64,000 nt of DNA from Sympetrum striolatum (lineage: Eukaryota > Arthropoda > Insecta > Odonata > Libellulidae): NCBI GenBank assembly GCA_947579665.1, contig OX388348.1, forward strand, positions 8,246,001 to 8,310,000. The letters are read 5' to 3'. The position numbers and the translations under genes were made by a program. The first letter of the stretch is position 1. Each line of letters begins with the position of its first letter. The notes under the pieces were generated by a model. It saw nothing but the letters and a program-made list of their open reading frames with translations, was not told the origin of the DNA and did no database searches. This document shows, piece after piece, positions 25,498 to 40,789 of this stretch.

Positions 25498-28400
25498 ATG
25501 CATTTTACAATTTTTCTCTTCCACAGGATGGTTTAGGAGGAGATTTGAAGGTAGGAACACCATTAAACCTATATCAATAATGTATTTATTAGCTCCCCAT
25601 TCCTGAAAGGTTAGAAAAGAGATCATGAATATTCAATTACAAAATTAAAATCATAAAAAGTATTATTTTCTAATGATAATCAGATACCGAGACGTAAATA
25701 TATATATTCTAAAATCTTAAGAAAAACATACCTTATTTTGTCATCACTAATTGGATAGGCATTGGAATAACTGCATCCAACGATAATCTCAAATAAGATG
25801 CCTTCTTCAAAGCGCATCGATCATTAAAACGTCTCCTCAACATGAGAGGTCAGATCAGACCCTCTACATGAAATCTTCAAGTTTTAGTCCCATAATGGGC
25901 AGAACTTCTCAATCAAGAGAGGCAAAATGCCTCTCGGTGACGAGAATTGTATCTGCAAATGGTATCTCTCTTTTGAAAGCTACCAGAAAGTCTTGAAGGG
26001 CAAAACATCTCAATCGGAATCCAGATCGTCGATGAGAATATTATTTTGCCAAAGGTAGCTTTCTATTGAGTGATACCATGAGGTACGCAGACCCTCTTTC
26101 CATGGGCAGAACCTCTCAAACAGGAGAGGCGTTACACCTCCCCTCAAGAGAACTGTATTCTGAAAATGGTACCTTACATTTAAGAGCTACCCCGTGGTAC
26201 CCAGACCCACTCGATGGGCAGAATCTCTCAACCTGGAGGAGGCATCACACCACTCCATAGTGAGAATTTTATTCTGCTAGGGTAGCTCTCTTTTGAAGTT
26301 ACCAGAAGACCAGCAGACCTCTCAGCAGGAAGGATTACATGGAGATTTTAAGGTAGGTAAACCAGTAGACCTTTATCAATAATGTATTTATAAGCACCCC
26401 ATTCCTGAAAGGTTAGAAAGGAGACCATTAATATTCAATGAAAAAATTTTAATCATAAAAATTATTATTTTCTAATGAAAATCAGATACCAATACTTAAA
26501 AAATATATTCTAAAATCTTAAGAAAAACATACCTTATTTTGTCATCACTAATTGGATAGGCATTGGAATAACTGCATCCAACGATAATCTCAAATAAGAT
26601 GCCTTCTTCAAAGCGCATCGATCATTAAAACGTCTCCTCAACATGAGAGGTCAGATCAGACCCTCTACATGAAATCTTCAAGTTTTAGTCCCATAATGGG
26701 CAGAACTTCTCTATCAAGAGAGGCAAAATGCCTCTCGGTGACGAGAATTGTATCTGCAAATGGTATCTCTCTTTTGATAACTACCAGAAAATCTTGAAGG
26801 GCAAAACATCTCAATCGGAATCCTGATCGTCGATGAGAATATTATTTTGCCAAAGGTAGCTTTCTATTGAGTGATACCATGAGGTACGCAGACCCTCTTT
26901 CCATGGGCAGAACCTCTCAAGCAGGGGAGGCATTACACCTCCCCTGAAGAGAACTGTATTCTGAAAATGGTACCTTTCATTTAAGAGCTACCCCGTGGTG
27001 CCCAGACCCACTCGATGGGCAGAATCTCTCGACTTGGGGGAGGCATCACACCACTCCATAGTGAGAATTTTATTCTGCTAGGGTAGCTCTCTTTTGAAGT
27101 TACCAGAAGAGCAGAAGACCTCTCCATATGGGTACCTATAAAACAATAGTTGTTAATTATGGCCTTAAAATAATTGAATAATTTGGTCCAATTTTATTTA
27201 GATATTTTCAAAGTATTCTAGGCTTAAAGCTATTTACTCTAAAAGTTGTAACCCTATGTTGATTCATTACCTTGAAAGTCCTGTTATTTTATTGTAGTAG
27301 TAGTCAGTTTTCCCTTTGCCTATCCAACAACATCCAAAGATTTCTAATTTCTCCATCCCCAGCTGCTTGGGTTTAATGAACATAGGTACGGCATTGCTTA
27401 GTCCCACATTATGTTGACCTCAACTAATGAAAACTTATGATCTTCATCTGCGTGCTCATAGGAATATTACGCTTTTGTTTACCATCTCTTTCTAATGCCG
27501 TCTATGGTTATTGTATCTCTGCTGCGAATAAAGCTTCAAATGCACTCAAATATTTATTATAATTTTCAAACTTTGGATTAAGTTTTACCATAAAGCTAGT
27601 TTAGTTTAGTTATCACACGTTCATTGACTATATAGATATTTGCTCACCTTTCCGGATCATTAGTGACTGATATCAACTGCTTTTCCATAGTAGTCAGCAT
27701 CGAACACATGACACTGAAGCTAAATTTCGTTTTTTTCTAGGTGGTTAAACATTATTGCCAGTACGTTGAAGAAATTTCAAGTCAGTGACACTTATGAAAT
27801 ATGGTTACAATTTTAATCCCCCATGAATGAATCAGTGAATGTATAATTAGGTATAATATAAGAAACATCTATATGTAATAGATAGGAGATGGATTAACAT
27901 ATACAACATTCATTTGTAATCATCATAAAGTCATTTTTGATACACCACTTTGTGCTACCAGTGCCTCAATGAGGCCATGGCAGTGGACTATGATGCACAG
28001 TCGGACGAGACCACACTTGCCCTTGCACACAAAGTTCCCAAAATGGCCTGTGGAAAAACTACTACTAAACCGTCGACCCATAACCTTGTGCCCAAAGCAG
28101 TGCGGAGCTTGTGTTATAAATTTTATGTACTCAAACCAAACTAGCTAGGCATACTCTATGCTCCGAAGGACTGGATACACAAAGAATATATTTAAATTAA
28201 TTTCTATGAACCTATTATATTTCCATAGGAAGTTCTATTGGAAATGGAAACGTTGCCAATAAACAATAGCAAATACGCACCTGATAAACAATAATATTAA
28301 TAAATAACAGATGAAAATTTTAAAACTTAGGTCGAATATTTTTCCTTAAGTAGATAATCAGCAACTTCCCGTTGATCAGTATTTCATGAATAACTCCTAA

Positions 28401-30591
28401 ACAATCAGTTATACAAAAATATCTTTCACACAAAAGTTATATTAAATTGCATTCTCTAAAACTTTTAAAATAATTGTATATACCTAAGTATCAGATTAAT
28501 GGACATATTATGCAAAAATCAGAAACCAGCCTCAAAAATAGAGCTCGACTTCCAGCTAACCGATTTAAACCAGGAACTAATCAACTCTAACGACAACAAC
28601 AAAAGTACTATTTATGAAATTTGACACTGATAAAACAAACAGTTTTCATACTACAGTGCCCACGAAGTACATAATCAGCTACTTCCGGTTTATCAGTATT
28701 TCACGAATAACTCCTTACCAATCAGTGATAAAAAAATAATTTCAATACAGCAGTTATAGAAAATTATATTTTCTAAAACAATAGTATAAACCTAAATATC
28801 ATTTTTTTGAGATTTTTCACAACAAAGGAAATTTGCTTCCAAGAATAAAAAAAGCTCAACTTCTGGTTAAACGATTTGTTCCAAAAAATTATCAACTCTG
28901 TCAGCACCCCACAATATATGTGTGAAGTTTGGTACTGATAGGGCTAATAGTTTTCACGTTAGAGCGCCCACAAGCACACAAACACACACAGATGCTGACA
29001 TCGTTCCAAAAATGGTCAGAACGTATTCTAGGGACCCCAAAACATGTATTTCGGTTGAAATCTCGAAGTCAAATTTTTTCATGGAAACAATACTTTCAAT
29101 ATACTATGAATATGGAGAAAGTAAAAATCCTATTAGTATGAAGGAATTGACCCTAAAATACATTGTATATTGTATGTTGGCAACAACAAAAGTGTAAAAT
29201 CTTCTACCACCATTCAAAGAGTCTAAACAATTTTGGTTACAGACCACCCATTGCCATTTTACACTTCCATTATTTCATTGAATTTAAGAAAAATAAATCC
29301 AACAAAGCAAACCAAAAGACTGCTTTAATGTAAAGTAATCACAAGGATGATCATTGAAATAAATTTGATTTCCAGAAATACATCCCACAAACTTCGTCCA
29401 TGATCCAAAATTGGAATTATTCCTATAATTATAAAAAAAATCTGCTAGTTAAGATGGCAGACATTGGCTTACTCAAGCATTTTGACGAAATCATATTGCA
29501 AACTGTATAACAGAACATATTGACAGTAATTGCAATATTATATCTAAATATTTATTATATTTATATAAGGTATGAAATATATATATATATATTTATAAAA
29601 TTATGAACTCACCAGAATATTATGATCATGTACCCCCAAATCGAGCATAGAGCAATGTGAAAGGAAAAGCCGGAGCAAAGATATTTTGAAAGGAGAGGAT
29701 TTAACAGTACTTCAACAGAACGAACGGAAAACCACAACAAATCAACAAAGGCAACCTGGAGCAAAGCATATGAAAAAATTCCTGATTTTCCCCATCATAC
29801 CATCTAAATCTACTGTATCATACTTGAAACCCAATTAACTTATCACTACCGAATAAAAACATAAATTGACATGATATAACACCATTGAAACTTGATCAAA
29901 GAAATAATTAGGTCATGCATTGTATTGGAAAACTTAGAGACGCATTTCAAAACAATGAATTGAAAACAATATACGTAATAATATCTTACTCTGCAGCCAC
30001 CCTTAAAGCACTCACTGGCTGTCGTTATACTTCCCTTGCCCTAAACAGGAGCCATCGAGAGGCCTCGTACATTCTTCCAATGAATGTCTCCGCAACTTGG
30101 TGTCTCTCTTAAGCAACTGTCCCATACTGTAGACTGCAGTGGTCCATTTCCACCATTCTCCACTTTACTTCCAAGTTGCAGCACTCTGGAGCTTCTGGTA
30201 TTATTTGAGGAACATTCTGTGCATATTCTCTATATGAATAATAGGACAAACACATAATATATTTATTATAATTATAAACGCCGATTGAAATTCCAGTAAT
30301 AGCAGCAGATCATATTAGATGATTACATAGCAATTAAACAAGGAAATTACAACTTGGGATGCATAGTGCTAAACCTATATTGAAATGAGGATCTATTAAA
30401 TGATAAAAGAGTTACCTTAGATTTTTCAAAAGGAGAGCCTGCACAAACCATCCCAAAGTAACCTGTAGTATCTGGTTCATCGATTTCTACAACATTTCAG
30501 CTTTGTAGTAGGTGATGGTTATTAAGACAAGGTCATTAAGGTCCAGAATGACTTATCTTGCCAAAGCAATTAAGAATGTGCTGATATTCCT
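25498..30591. repeat. 5.1-kb tandem unit, copy 6 (variant subfamily)
   Basis: Copy of 5094 bp that carries, from about 26410 to 30490, many substitutions shared only with copy 9. Examples are CCGTGGTGCCC near 26992, a run of A at about 29433-29440, CAACCTGGAGCAAAGC near 29753 and GGCCTCGTAC near 30061. Its AT microsatellite is short (8 dinucleotides). Part of block B (about 26521-26655) is replaced by block-A-type sequence. The 77-codon minus-strand frame seen in other copies is broken here by the A-run length change. Confidence 0.97.
26521..26655. other. Block-A-type conversion tract within block B, copy 6
   Basis: Here block B reads AGAAAAACATACC, CACTAATTGGATAGG, GGAATAACTGCATCC and CTCCTCAACATGAGAGG, all block-A variants. 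The sequence before (AATACTTAAAAAATATATTC) and after (CTTCTCTATCAAGAG) is block-B type. The same patch is present in copy 9 at about 41813-41945. Confidence 0.88.
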
Positions 30592-33500
30592 ATGCATTTT
30601 ACAATTTTTCTCTTCCACAGGATGGTTTAGGAGGAGATTTGAAGGTAGGAACACCATTAAACCTATATCAATAATGTATTTATTAGCTCCCCATTCCTGA
30701 AAGGTTAGAAAAGAGATCATGAATATTCAATTACAAAATTAAAATCATAAAAAGTATTATTTTCTAATGATAATCAGATACCGAGACGTAAATATATATA
30801 TTCTAAAATCTTAAGAAAAACATACCTTATTTTGTCATCACTAATTGGATAGGCATTGGAATAACTGCATCCAACGATAATCTCAAATAAGATGCCTTCT
30901 TCAAAGCGCATCGATCATTAAAACGTCTCCTCAACATGAGAGGTCAGATCAGACCCTCTACATGAAATCTTCAAGTTTTAGTCCCATAATGGGCAGAACT
31001 TCTCAATCATGAGAGGCAAAATGCCTCTCGGTGACGAGAATTGTATCTGCAAATGGTATCTCTCTTTTGAAAGCTACCAGAAAGTCTTGAAGGGCAAAAC
31101 ATCTCAATCGGAATCCAGATCGTCGATGAGAATATTATTTTGCCAAAGGTAGCTTTCTATTGAGTGATACCATGAGGTACGCAGACCCTCTTTCCATGGG
31201 CAGAACCTCTCAAACAGGAGAGGCGTTACACCTCCCCTCAAGAGAACTGTATTCTGAAAATGGTACCTTACATTTAAGAGCTACCCCGTGGTACCCAGAC
31301 CCACTCGATGGGCAGAATCTCTCAACCTGGAGGAGGCATCACACCACTCCATAGTGAGAATTTTATTCTGCTAGGGTAGCTCTCTTTTGAAGTTACCAGA
31401 AGACCAGCAGACCTCTCAGCAGGAAGGATTACATGGAGATTTTAAGGTAGGTAAACCAGTAGACCTTTATCAATAATGTATTTATAAGCACCCCATTCCT
31501 GAAAGGTTAGACAGGAGACCATTAATATTCAATGAAAAAATTTTAATCATAAAAATTATTATTTTCTAATGAAAATCAGATACCAATACTTAAAAAATAT
31601 ATTCTAAAATCTTAAGAAAAAACAAACCTTATTTTGTCATCACCAATTGGGAAGGCATTGGAATCCCTCCATCCAACGATAATCCCAAATAAGATGCCTT
31701 CTTCATAGCGCATCGATTATTAAAACGTCTCACTCACTGTGAGAGGTCAGATCAGACCCTCTACATGAAATCTTCAAGTTTTAGTCCCATAATGGGCAGA
31801 ACTTCTCTATCAAGAGAGGCAAAATGCCTCTCGGTGACGAGAATTGTATCTGCAAATGGTATCTCTCTTTTGATAACTACCAGAAAATCTTGAAGGGCAA
31901 AACATCTCAATCGGAATCCTGATCGTCGATGAGAATATTATTTTGCCAAAGGTAGCTTTCTATTGAGTGATACCATGAGGTACGCAGACCCTCTTTCCAT
32001 GGGCAGAACCTCTCAAGCAGGGGAGGCATTACACCTCCCCTGAAGAGAACTGTATTCTGAAAATGGTACCTTTCATTTAAGAGCTACCCCGTGGTACCCA
32101 GACCCACTCGATGGGCAGAATCTCTCGACTTGGGGGAGGCATCACACCACTCCATAGTGAGAATTTTATTCTGCTAGGGTAGCTCTCTTTTGAAGTTACC
32201 AGAAGAGCAGAAGACCTCTCCATATGGGTACCTATAAAACAATAGTTGTTAATTATGGCCTTAAAATAATTGAATAATTTGGTCCAATTTTATTTAGATA
32301 TTTTCAAAGTATTCTAGGCTTAAAGCTATTTACTCTAAAAGTTGTAACCCTATGTTGATTCATTACCTTGAAAGTCCTGTTATTTTATTGTAGTAGTAGT
32401 CAGTTTTCCCTTTGCCTATCCAACAACATCCAAAGATTTCTAATTTCTCCATCCCCAGCTGCTTGGGTTTAATGAACATAGGTACGGCATTGCTTAGTCC
32501 CACATTATGTTGACCTCAACTAATGAAAACTTATGATCTTCATCTGCGTGCTCATAGGAATATTACGCTTTTGTTTACCATCTCTTTCTAATGCCGTCTA
32601 TGGTTATTGTATCTCTGCTGCGAATAAAGCTTCAAATGCACTCAATTATTTATTATAATTTTCAAACTTTGGATTAAGTTTTACCATAAAGCTAGTTTAG
32701 TTTAGTTATCACACGTTCATTGACTATATAGATATTTGCTCACCTTTCCGGATCATTAGTGACTGATATCAACTGCTTTTCCATAGTAGTCAGCATCGAA
32801 CACATGACACTGAAGCTAAATTTCGTTTTTTTCTAGGTGGTTAAACATTATTGCCAGTACGTTGAAGAAATTTCAAGTCAGTGACACTTATGAAATATGG
32901 TTACAATTTTAATCCCCCATGAATGAATCAGTGAATGTATAATTAGGTATAATATAAGAAACATCTATATGTAATAGATAGGAGATGGATTAACATATAC
33001 AACATTCATTTGTAATCATCATAAAGTCATTTTTGATACACCACTTTGTGCTACCAGTGCCTCAATGAGGCCATGGCAGTGGACTATGATGCACAGTCGG
33101 ACGAGACCACACTTGCCCTTGCACACAAAGTTCCCAAAATGGCCTGTGGAAAAACTACTACTAAACCGTCGACCCATAACCTTGTGCCCAAAGCAGTGCG
33201 GAGCTTGTGTTATAAATTTTATGTACTCAAACCAAACTAGCTAGGCATACTCTATGCTCCGAAGGACTGGATACACAAAGAATATATTTAAATTAATTTC
33301 TATGAACCTATTATATTTCCATAGGAAGTTCTATTGGAAATGGAAACGTTGCCAATAAACAATAGCAAATACGCACCTGATAAACAATAATATTAATAAA
33401 TAACAGATGAAAATTTTAAAACTTAGGTCGAATATTTTTCCTTAAGTAGATAATCAGCAACTTCCCGTTGATCAGTATTTCATGAATAACTCCTAAACAA

Positions 33501-35690
33501 TCAGTTATACAAAAATATCTTTCACACAAAAGTTATATTAAATTGCATTCTCTAAAACTTTTAAAATAATTGTATATACCTAAGTATCAGATTAATGGAC
33601 ATATTATGCAAAAATCAGAAACCAGCCTCAAAAATAGAGCTCGACTTCCAGCTAACCGATTTAAACCAGGAACTAATCAACTCTAACGACAACAACAAAA
33701 GTACTCTTTATGAAATTTGACACTGATAAAACAAACAGTTTTCATACTACAGTGCCCACGAAGTACATAATCAGCTACTTCCGGTTTATCAGTATTTCAC
33801 GAATAACTCCTTACCAATCAGTGATAAAAAAATAATTTCAATACAGCAGTTATAGAAAATTATATTTTCTAAAACAATAGTATAAACCTAAATATCATTT
33901 TTTTGAGATTTTTCACAACAAAGGAAATTTGCTTCCAAGAATAAAAAAAGCTCAACTTCTGGTTAAACGATTTGTTCCAAAAAATTATCAACTCTGTCAG
34001 CACCCCACAATATATGTGTGAAGTTTGGTACTGATAGGGCTAATAGTTTTCACGTTAGAGCGCCCACAAGCACACAAACACACACAGATGCTGACATCGT
34101 TCCAAAAATGGTCAGAACGTATTCTAGGGACCCCAAAACATGTATTTCGGTTGAAATCTCGAAGTCAAATTTTTTCATGGAAACAATACTTTCAATATAC
34201 TATGAATATGGAGAAAGTAAAAATCCAATTAGTATGAAGGAATTGACCCTAAAATACATTGTATATTGTATGTTGGCAACAACAAAAGTGTAAAATCTTC
34301 TACCACTATTCAAAGAGTCTAAACAATTTTGGTTACAGACCACCCACTGCCATTTTACACTTCCATTATTTCATTGAATTTAAGAAAAATAAATCCAACA
34401 AAGCAAACCAAAAGACTGCTTTAATGTAAAGTAACCACAAGGATGATCATTGAAATAAATTTGATTTCCAGAAATACATCCCACAAACTTCGTCCATGAT
34501 CCAAAATTGGAAATATTCCTATAATTATAATATAATCTGCTAGTTAAGATGGCAGACACTGGCTTACTCAAGCATTTTGACAAAATCATATTGCAAACTG
34601 TATAACAGAACATATTGACAGTAATTGCAATATTATATCTAAATATTTATTATATCTATATAAGGTATGAAATATATATATATATATATATTTATAAAAT
34701 TATGAACTCACCAGAATATTATGATCATGTACCCCCAAATCGAGCATAGAGCAATGTGAAAGGAAAAGCCGGAGCAAAGATATTTTGAAAGGAGAGGATT
34801 TAACAGTACTTCAACAGAACGAACGGAAAACCACAACAAATCAACAAAGGCAAACTGGAGCAGAGCATATGAAAAAATTCTTGATTTTCCCCATCATACC
34901 ATCTAAATCTACTGTATCATACTTGAAACCCAATTAACTTATCACTACCGAATAAAAACATAAATTTACATGATATAACACCATTGAAACTTGATCAAAG
35001 AAATAATTAGGTCATGCATTGTATTGGAAAACTTAGAGACGCATTTCAAAACAATGAATTGAAAACAATATACGTAATAATATCTTACTCTGCAGCCACC
35101 CTTAAAGCACTCACTGGCTGTCGTTATACTTCCCTTGCCCTAAACAGGAGCCATCGAGAGGCCTTGTACATTCTTCCAATGAATGTCTCCGCAACTTGGT
35201 GTCTCTCTTAAGCAACTGTCCCATACTGTAGACTGCAGTGGTCCATTTCCACCATTCTCCACTTTACTTCCAAGTTGCAGCACTCTGGAGCTTCTGGTAT
35301 TATTTGAGGAACATTCTGTGCATATTCTCTATATGAATAATAGGACAAACACATAATATATTTATTATAATTATAAACGCCGATTGAAATTCCAGTAATA
35401 GCAGCAGATCATATTAGATGATTACATAGCAATTAAACAAGGAAATTACAACTTGGGATGCATAGTGCTAAACCTATATTGAAATGAGGATCTATTAAAT
35501 GATAAAAGAGTTACCTTAGATTTTTCAAAAGGAGAGCCTGCACAAACCTTCCCAAAGTAACCTGTAGTATCTGGTTCATCGATTTCTACCACATTTCAGC
35601 TTTGTAGTAGGTGATGGTTATTAAGACAAGGTCATTAAGGTCCAGAATGACTTATCTTGCCAAAGCAATTAAGAATGTGCTGATATTCCT
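30592..35690. repeat. 5.1-kb tandem unit, copy 7
   Basis: Full-length copy of 5099 bp, back to the common type. A private change gives TACTCTTTATG near 33703 where the others have TACTATTTATG. It shares the TGTATAAC variant near 34600 with copies 3, 4, 6 and 9. Confidence 0.97.
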
Positions 35691-38600
35691 ATGCATTTTA
35701 CAATTTTTCTCTTCCACAGGATGGTTTAGGAGGAGATTTGAAGGTAGGAACACCATTAAACCTATATCAATAATGTATTTATTAGCTCCCCATTCCTGAA
35801 AGGTTAGAAAAGAGATCATGAATATTCAATTACAAAATTAAAATCATAAAAAGTATTATTTTCTAATGATAATCAGATACCGAGACGTAAATATATATAT
35901 TCTAAAATCTTAAGAAAAACATACCTTATTTTGTCATCACTAATTGGATAGGCATTGGAATAACTGCATCCAACGATAATCTCAAATAAGATGCCTTCTT
36001 CAAAGCGCATCGATCATTAAAACGTCTCCTCAACATGAGAGGTCAGATCAGACCCTCTACATGAAATCTTCAAGTTTTAGTCCCATAATGGGCAGAACTT
36101 CTCAATCATGAGAGGCAAAATGCCTCTCGGTGACGAGAATTGTATCTGCAAATGGTATCTCTCTTTTGAAAGCTACCAGAAAGTCTTGAAGGGCAAAACA
36201 TCTCAATCGGAATCCAGATCGTCGATGAGAATATTATTTTGCCAAAGGTAGCTTTCTATTGAGTGATACCATGAGGTACGCAGACCCTCTTTCCATGGGC
36301 AGAACCTCTCAAACAGGAGAGGCGTTACACCTCCCCTCAAGAGAACTGTATTCTGAAAATGGTACCTTACATTTAAGAGCTACCCCGTGGTACCCAGACC
36401 CACTCGATGGGCAGAATCTCTCAACCTGGAGGAGGCATCACACCACTCCATAGTGAGAATTTTATTCTGCTAGGGTAGCTCTCTTTTGAAGTTACCAGAA
36501 GACCAGCAGACCTCTCAGCAGGAAGGATTACATGGAGATTTTAAGGTAGGTAAACCAGTAGACCTTTATCAATAATGTATTTATAAGCACCCCATTCCTG
36601 AAAGGTTAGACAGGAGACCATTAATATTCAATGAAAAAATTTTAATCATAAAAATTATTATTTTCTAATGAAAATCAGATACCAATACTTAAAAAATATA
36701 TTCTAAAATCTTAAGAAAAAACAAACCTTATTTTGTCATCACCAATTGGGAAGGCATTGGAATCCCTCCATCCAACGATAATCCCAAATAAGATGCCTTC
36801 TTCATAGCGCATCGATTATTAAAACGTCTCACTCACTGTGAGAGGTCAGATCAGACCCTCTACATGAAATCTTCAAGTTTTAGTCCCATAATGGGCAGAA
36901 CTTCTCTATCAAGAGAGGCAAAATGCCTCTCGGTGACGAGAATTGTATCTGCAAATGGTATCTCTCTTTTGATAACTACCAGAAAATCTTGAAGGGCAAA
37001 ACATCTCAATCGGAATCCTGATCGTCGATGAGAATATTATTTTGCCAAAGGTAGCTTTCTATTGAGTGATACCATGAGGTACGCAGACCCTCTTTCCATG
37101 GGCAGAACCTCTCAAGCAGGGGAGGCATTACACCTCCCCTGAAGAGAACTGTATTCTGAAAATGGTACCTTTCATTTAAGAGCTACCCCGTGGTACCCAG
37201 ACCCACTCGATGGGCAGAATCTCTCGACTTGGGGGAGGCATCACACCACTCCATAGTGAGAATTTTATTCTGCTAGGGTAGCTCTCTTTTGAAGTTACCA
37301 GAAGAGCAGAAGACCTCTCCATATGGGTACCTATAAAACAATAGTTGTTAATTATGGCCTTAAAATAATTGAATAATTTGGTCCAATTTTATTTAGATAT
37401 TTTCAAAGTATTCTAGGCTTAAAGCTATTTACTCTAAAAGTTGTAACCCTATGTTGATTCATTACCTTGAAAGTCCTGTTATTTTATTGTAGTAGTAGTC
37501 AGTTTTCCCTTTGCCTATCCAACAACATCCAAAGATTTCTAATTTCTCCATCCCCAGCTGCTTGGGTTTAATGAACATAGGTACGGCATTGCTTAGTCGC
37601 ACATTATGTTGACCTCAACTAATGAAAACTTATGATCTTCATCTGCGTGCTCATAGGAATATTACGCTTTTGTTTACCATCTCTTTCTAATGCCGTCTAT
37701 GGTTATTGTATCTCTGCTGCGAATAAAGCTTCAAATGCACTCAATTATTTATTATAATTTTCAAACTTTGGATTAAGTTTTACCATAAAGCTAGTTTAGT
37801 TTAGTTATCACACGTTCATTGACTATATAGATATTTGCTCACCTTTCCGGATCATTAGTGACTGATATCAACTGCTTTTCCATAGTAGTCAGCATCGAAC
37901 ACATGACACTGAAGCTAAATTTCGTTTTTTTCTAGGTGGTTAAACATTATTGCCAGTACGTTGAAGAAATTTCAAGTCAGTGACACTTATGAAATATGGT
38001 TACAATTTTAATCCCCCATGAATGAATCAGTGAATGTATAATTAGGTATAATATAAGAAACATCTATATGTAATAGATAGGAGATGGATTAACATATACA
38101 ACATTCATTTGTAATCATCATAAAGTCATTTTTGATACACCACTTTGTGCTACCAGTGCCTCAATGAGGCCATGGCAGTGGACTATGATGCACAGTCGGA
38201 CGAGACCACACTTGCCCTTGCACACAAAGTTCCCAAAATGGCCTGTGGAAAAACTACTACTAAACCGTCGACCCATAACCTTGTGCCCAAAGCAGTGCGG
38301 AGCTTGTGTTATAAATTTTATGTACTCAAACCAAACTAGCTAGGCATACTCTATGCTCCGAAGGACTGGATACACAAAGAATATATTTAAATTAATTTCT
38401 ATGAACCTATTATATTTCCATAGGAAGTTCTATTGGAAATGGAAACGTTGCCAATAAACAATAGCAAATACGCACCTGATAAACAATAATATTAATAAAT
38501 AACAGATGAAAATTTTAAAACTTAGGTCGAATATTTTTCCTTAAGTAGATAATCAGCAACTTCCCGTTGATCAGTATTTCATGAATAACTCCTAAACAAT

Positions 38601-40789
38601 CAGTTATACAAAAATATCTTTCACACAAAAGTTATATTAAATTGCATTCTCTAAAACTTTTAAAATAATTGTATATACCTAAGTATCAGATTAATGGACA
38701 TATTATGCAAAAATCAGAAACCAGCCTCAAAAATAGAGCTCGACTTCCAGCTAACCGATTTAAACCAGGAACTAATCAACTCTAACGACAACAACAAAAG
38801 TACTATTTATGAAATTTGACACTGATAAAACAAACAGTTTTCATACTACAGTGCCCACGAAGTACATAATCAGCTACTTCCGGTTTATCAGTATTTCACG
38901 AATAACTCCTTACCAATCAGTGATAAAAAAATAATTTCAATACAGCAGTTATAGAAAATTATATTTTCTAAAACAATAGTATAAACCTAAATATCATTTT
39001 TTTGAGATTTTTCACAACAAAGGAAATTTGCTTCCAAGAATAAAAAAAGCTCAACTTCTGGTTAAACGATTTGTTCCAAAAAATTATCAACTCTGTCAGC
39101 ACCCCACAATATATGTGTGAAGTTTGGTACTGATAGGGCTAATAGTTTTCACGTTAGAGCGCCCACAAGCACACAAACACACACAGATGCTGACATCGTT
39201 CCAAAAATGGTCAGAACGTATTCTAGGGACCCCAAAACATGTATTTCGGTTGAAATCTCGAAGTCAAATTTTTTCATGGAAACAATACTTTCAATATACT
39301 ATGAATATGGAGAAAGTAAAAATCCAATTAGTATGAAGGAATTGACCCTAAAATACATTGTATATTGTATGTTGGCAACAACAAAAGTGTAAAATCTTCT
39401 ACCACTATTCAAAGAGTCTAAACAATTTTGGTTACAGACCACCCACTGCCATTTTACACTTCCATTATTTCATTGAATTTAAGAAAAATAAATCCAACAA
39501 AGCAAACCAAAAGACTGCTTTAATGTAAAGTAACCACAAGGATGATCATTGAAATAAATTTGATTTCCAGAAATACATCCCACAAACTTCGTCCATGATC
39601 CAAAATTGGAAATATTCCTATAATTATAATATAATCTGCTAGTTAAGATGGCAGACACTGGCTTACTCAAGCATTTTGACAAAATCATATTGCAAACTCT
39701 GTAACAGAACATATTGACAGTAATTGCAATATTATATCTAAATATTTATTATATCTATATAAGGTATGAAATATATATATATATATATATTTATAAAATT
39801 ATGAACTCACCAGAATATTATGATCATGTACCCCCAAATCGAGCATAGAGCAATGTGAAAGGAAAAGCCGGAGCAAAGATATTTTGAAAGGAGAGGATTT
39901 AACAGTACTTCAACAGAACGAACGGAAAACCACAACAAATCAACAAAGGCAAACTGGAGCAGAGCATATGAAAAAATTCTTGATTTTCCCCATCATACCA
40001 TCTAAATCTACTGTATCATACTTGAAACCCAATTAACTTATCACTACCGAATAAAAACATAAATTTACATGATATAACACCATTGAAACTTGATCAAAGA
40101 AATAATTAGGTCATGCATTGTATTGGAAAACTTAGAGACGCATTTCAAAACAATGAATTGAAAACAATATACGTAATAATATCTTACTCTGCAGCCACCC
40201 TTAAAGCACTCACTGGCTGTCGTTATACTTCCCTTGCCCTAAACAGGAGCCATCGAGAGGCCTTGTACATTCTTCCAATGAATGTCTCCGCAACTTGGTG
40301 TCTCTCTTAAGCAACTGTCCCATACTGTAGACTGCAGTGGTCCATTTCCACCATTCTCCACTTTACTTCCAAGTTGCAGCACTCTGGAGCTACTGGTATT
40401 ATTTGAGGAACATTCTGTGCATATTCTCTATATGAATAATAGGACAAACACATAATATATTTATTATAATTATAAACGCCGATTGAAATTCCAGTAATAG
40501 CAGCAGATCATATTAGATGATTACATAGCAATTAAACAAGGAAATTACAACTTGGGATGCATAGTGCTAAACCTATATTGAAATGAGGATCTATTAAATG
40601 ATAAAAGAGTTACCTTAGATTTTTCAAAAGGAGAGCCTGCACAAACCTTCCCAAAGTAACCTGTAGTATCTGGTTCATCGATTTCTACCACATTTCAGCT
40701 TTGTAGTAGGTGATGGTTATTAAGACAAGGTCATTAAGGTCCAGAATGACTTATCTTGCCAAAGCAATTAAGAATGTGCTGATATTCCT
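35691..40789. repeat. 5.1-kb tandem unit, copy 8
   Basis: Full-length copy of 5099 bp. Private changes include CTTAGTCGCAC near 37594 (CCCAC elsewhere), CTCTGTAAC near 39697 and GAGCTACTGG near 40387. Confidence 0.97.
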
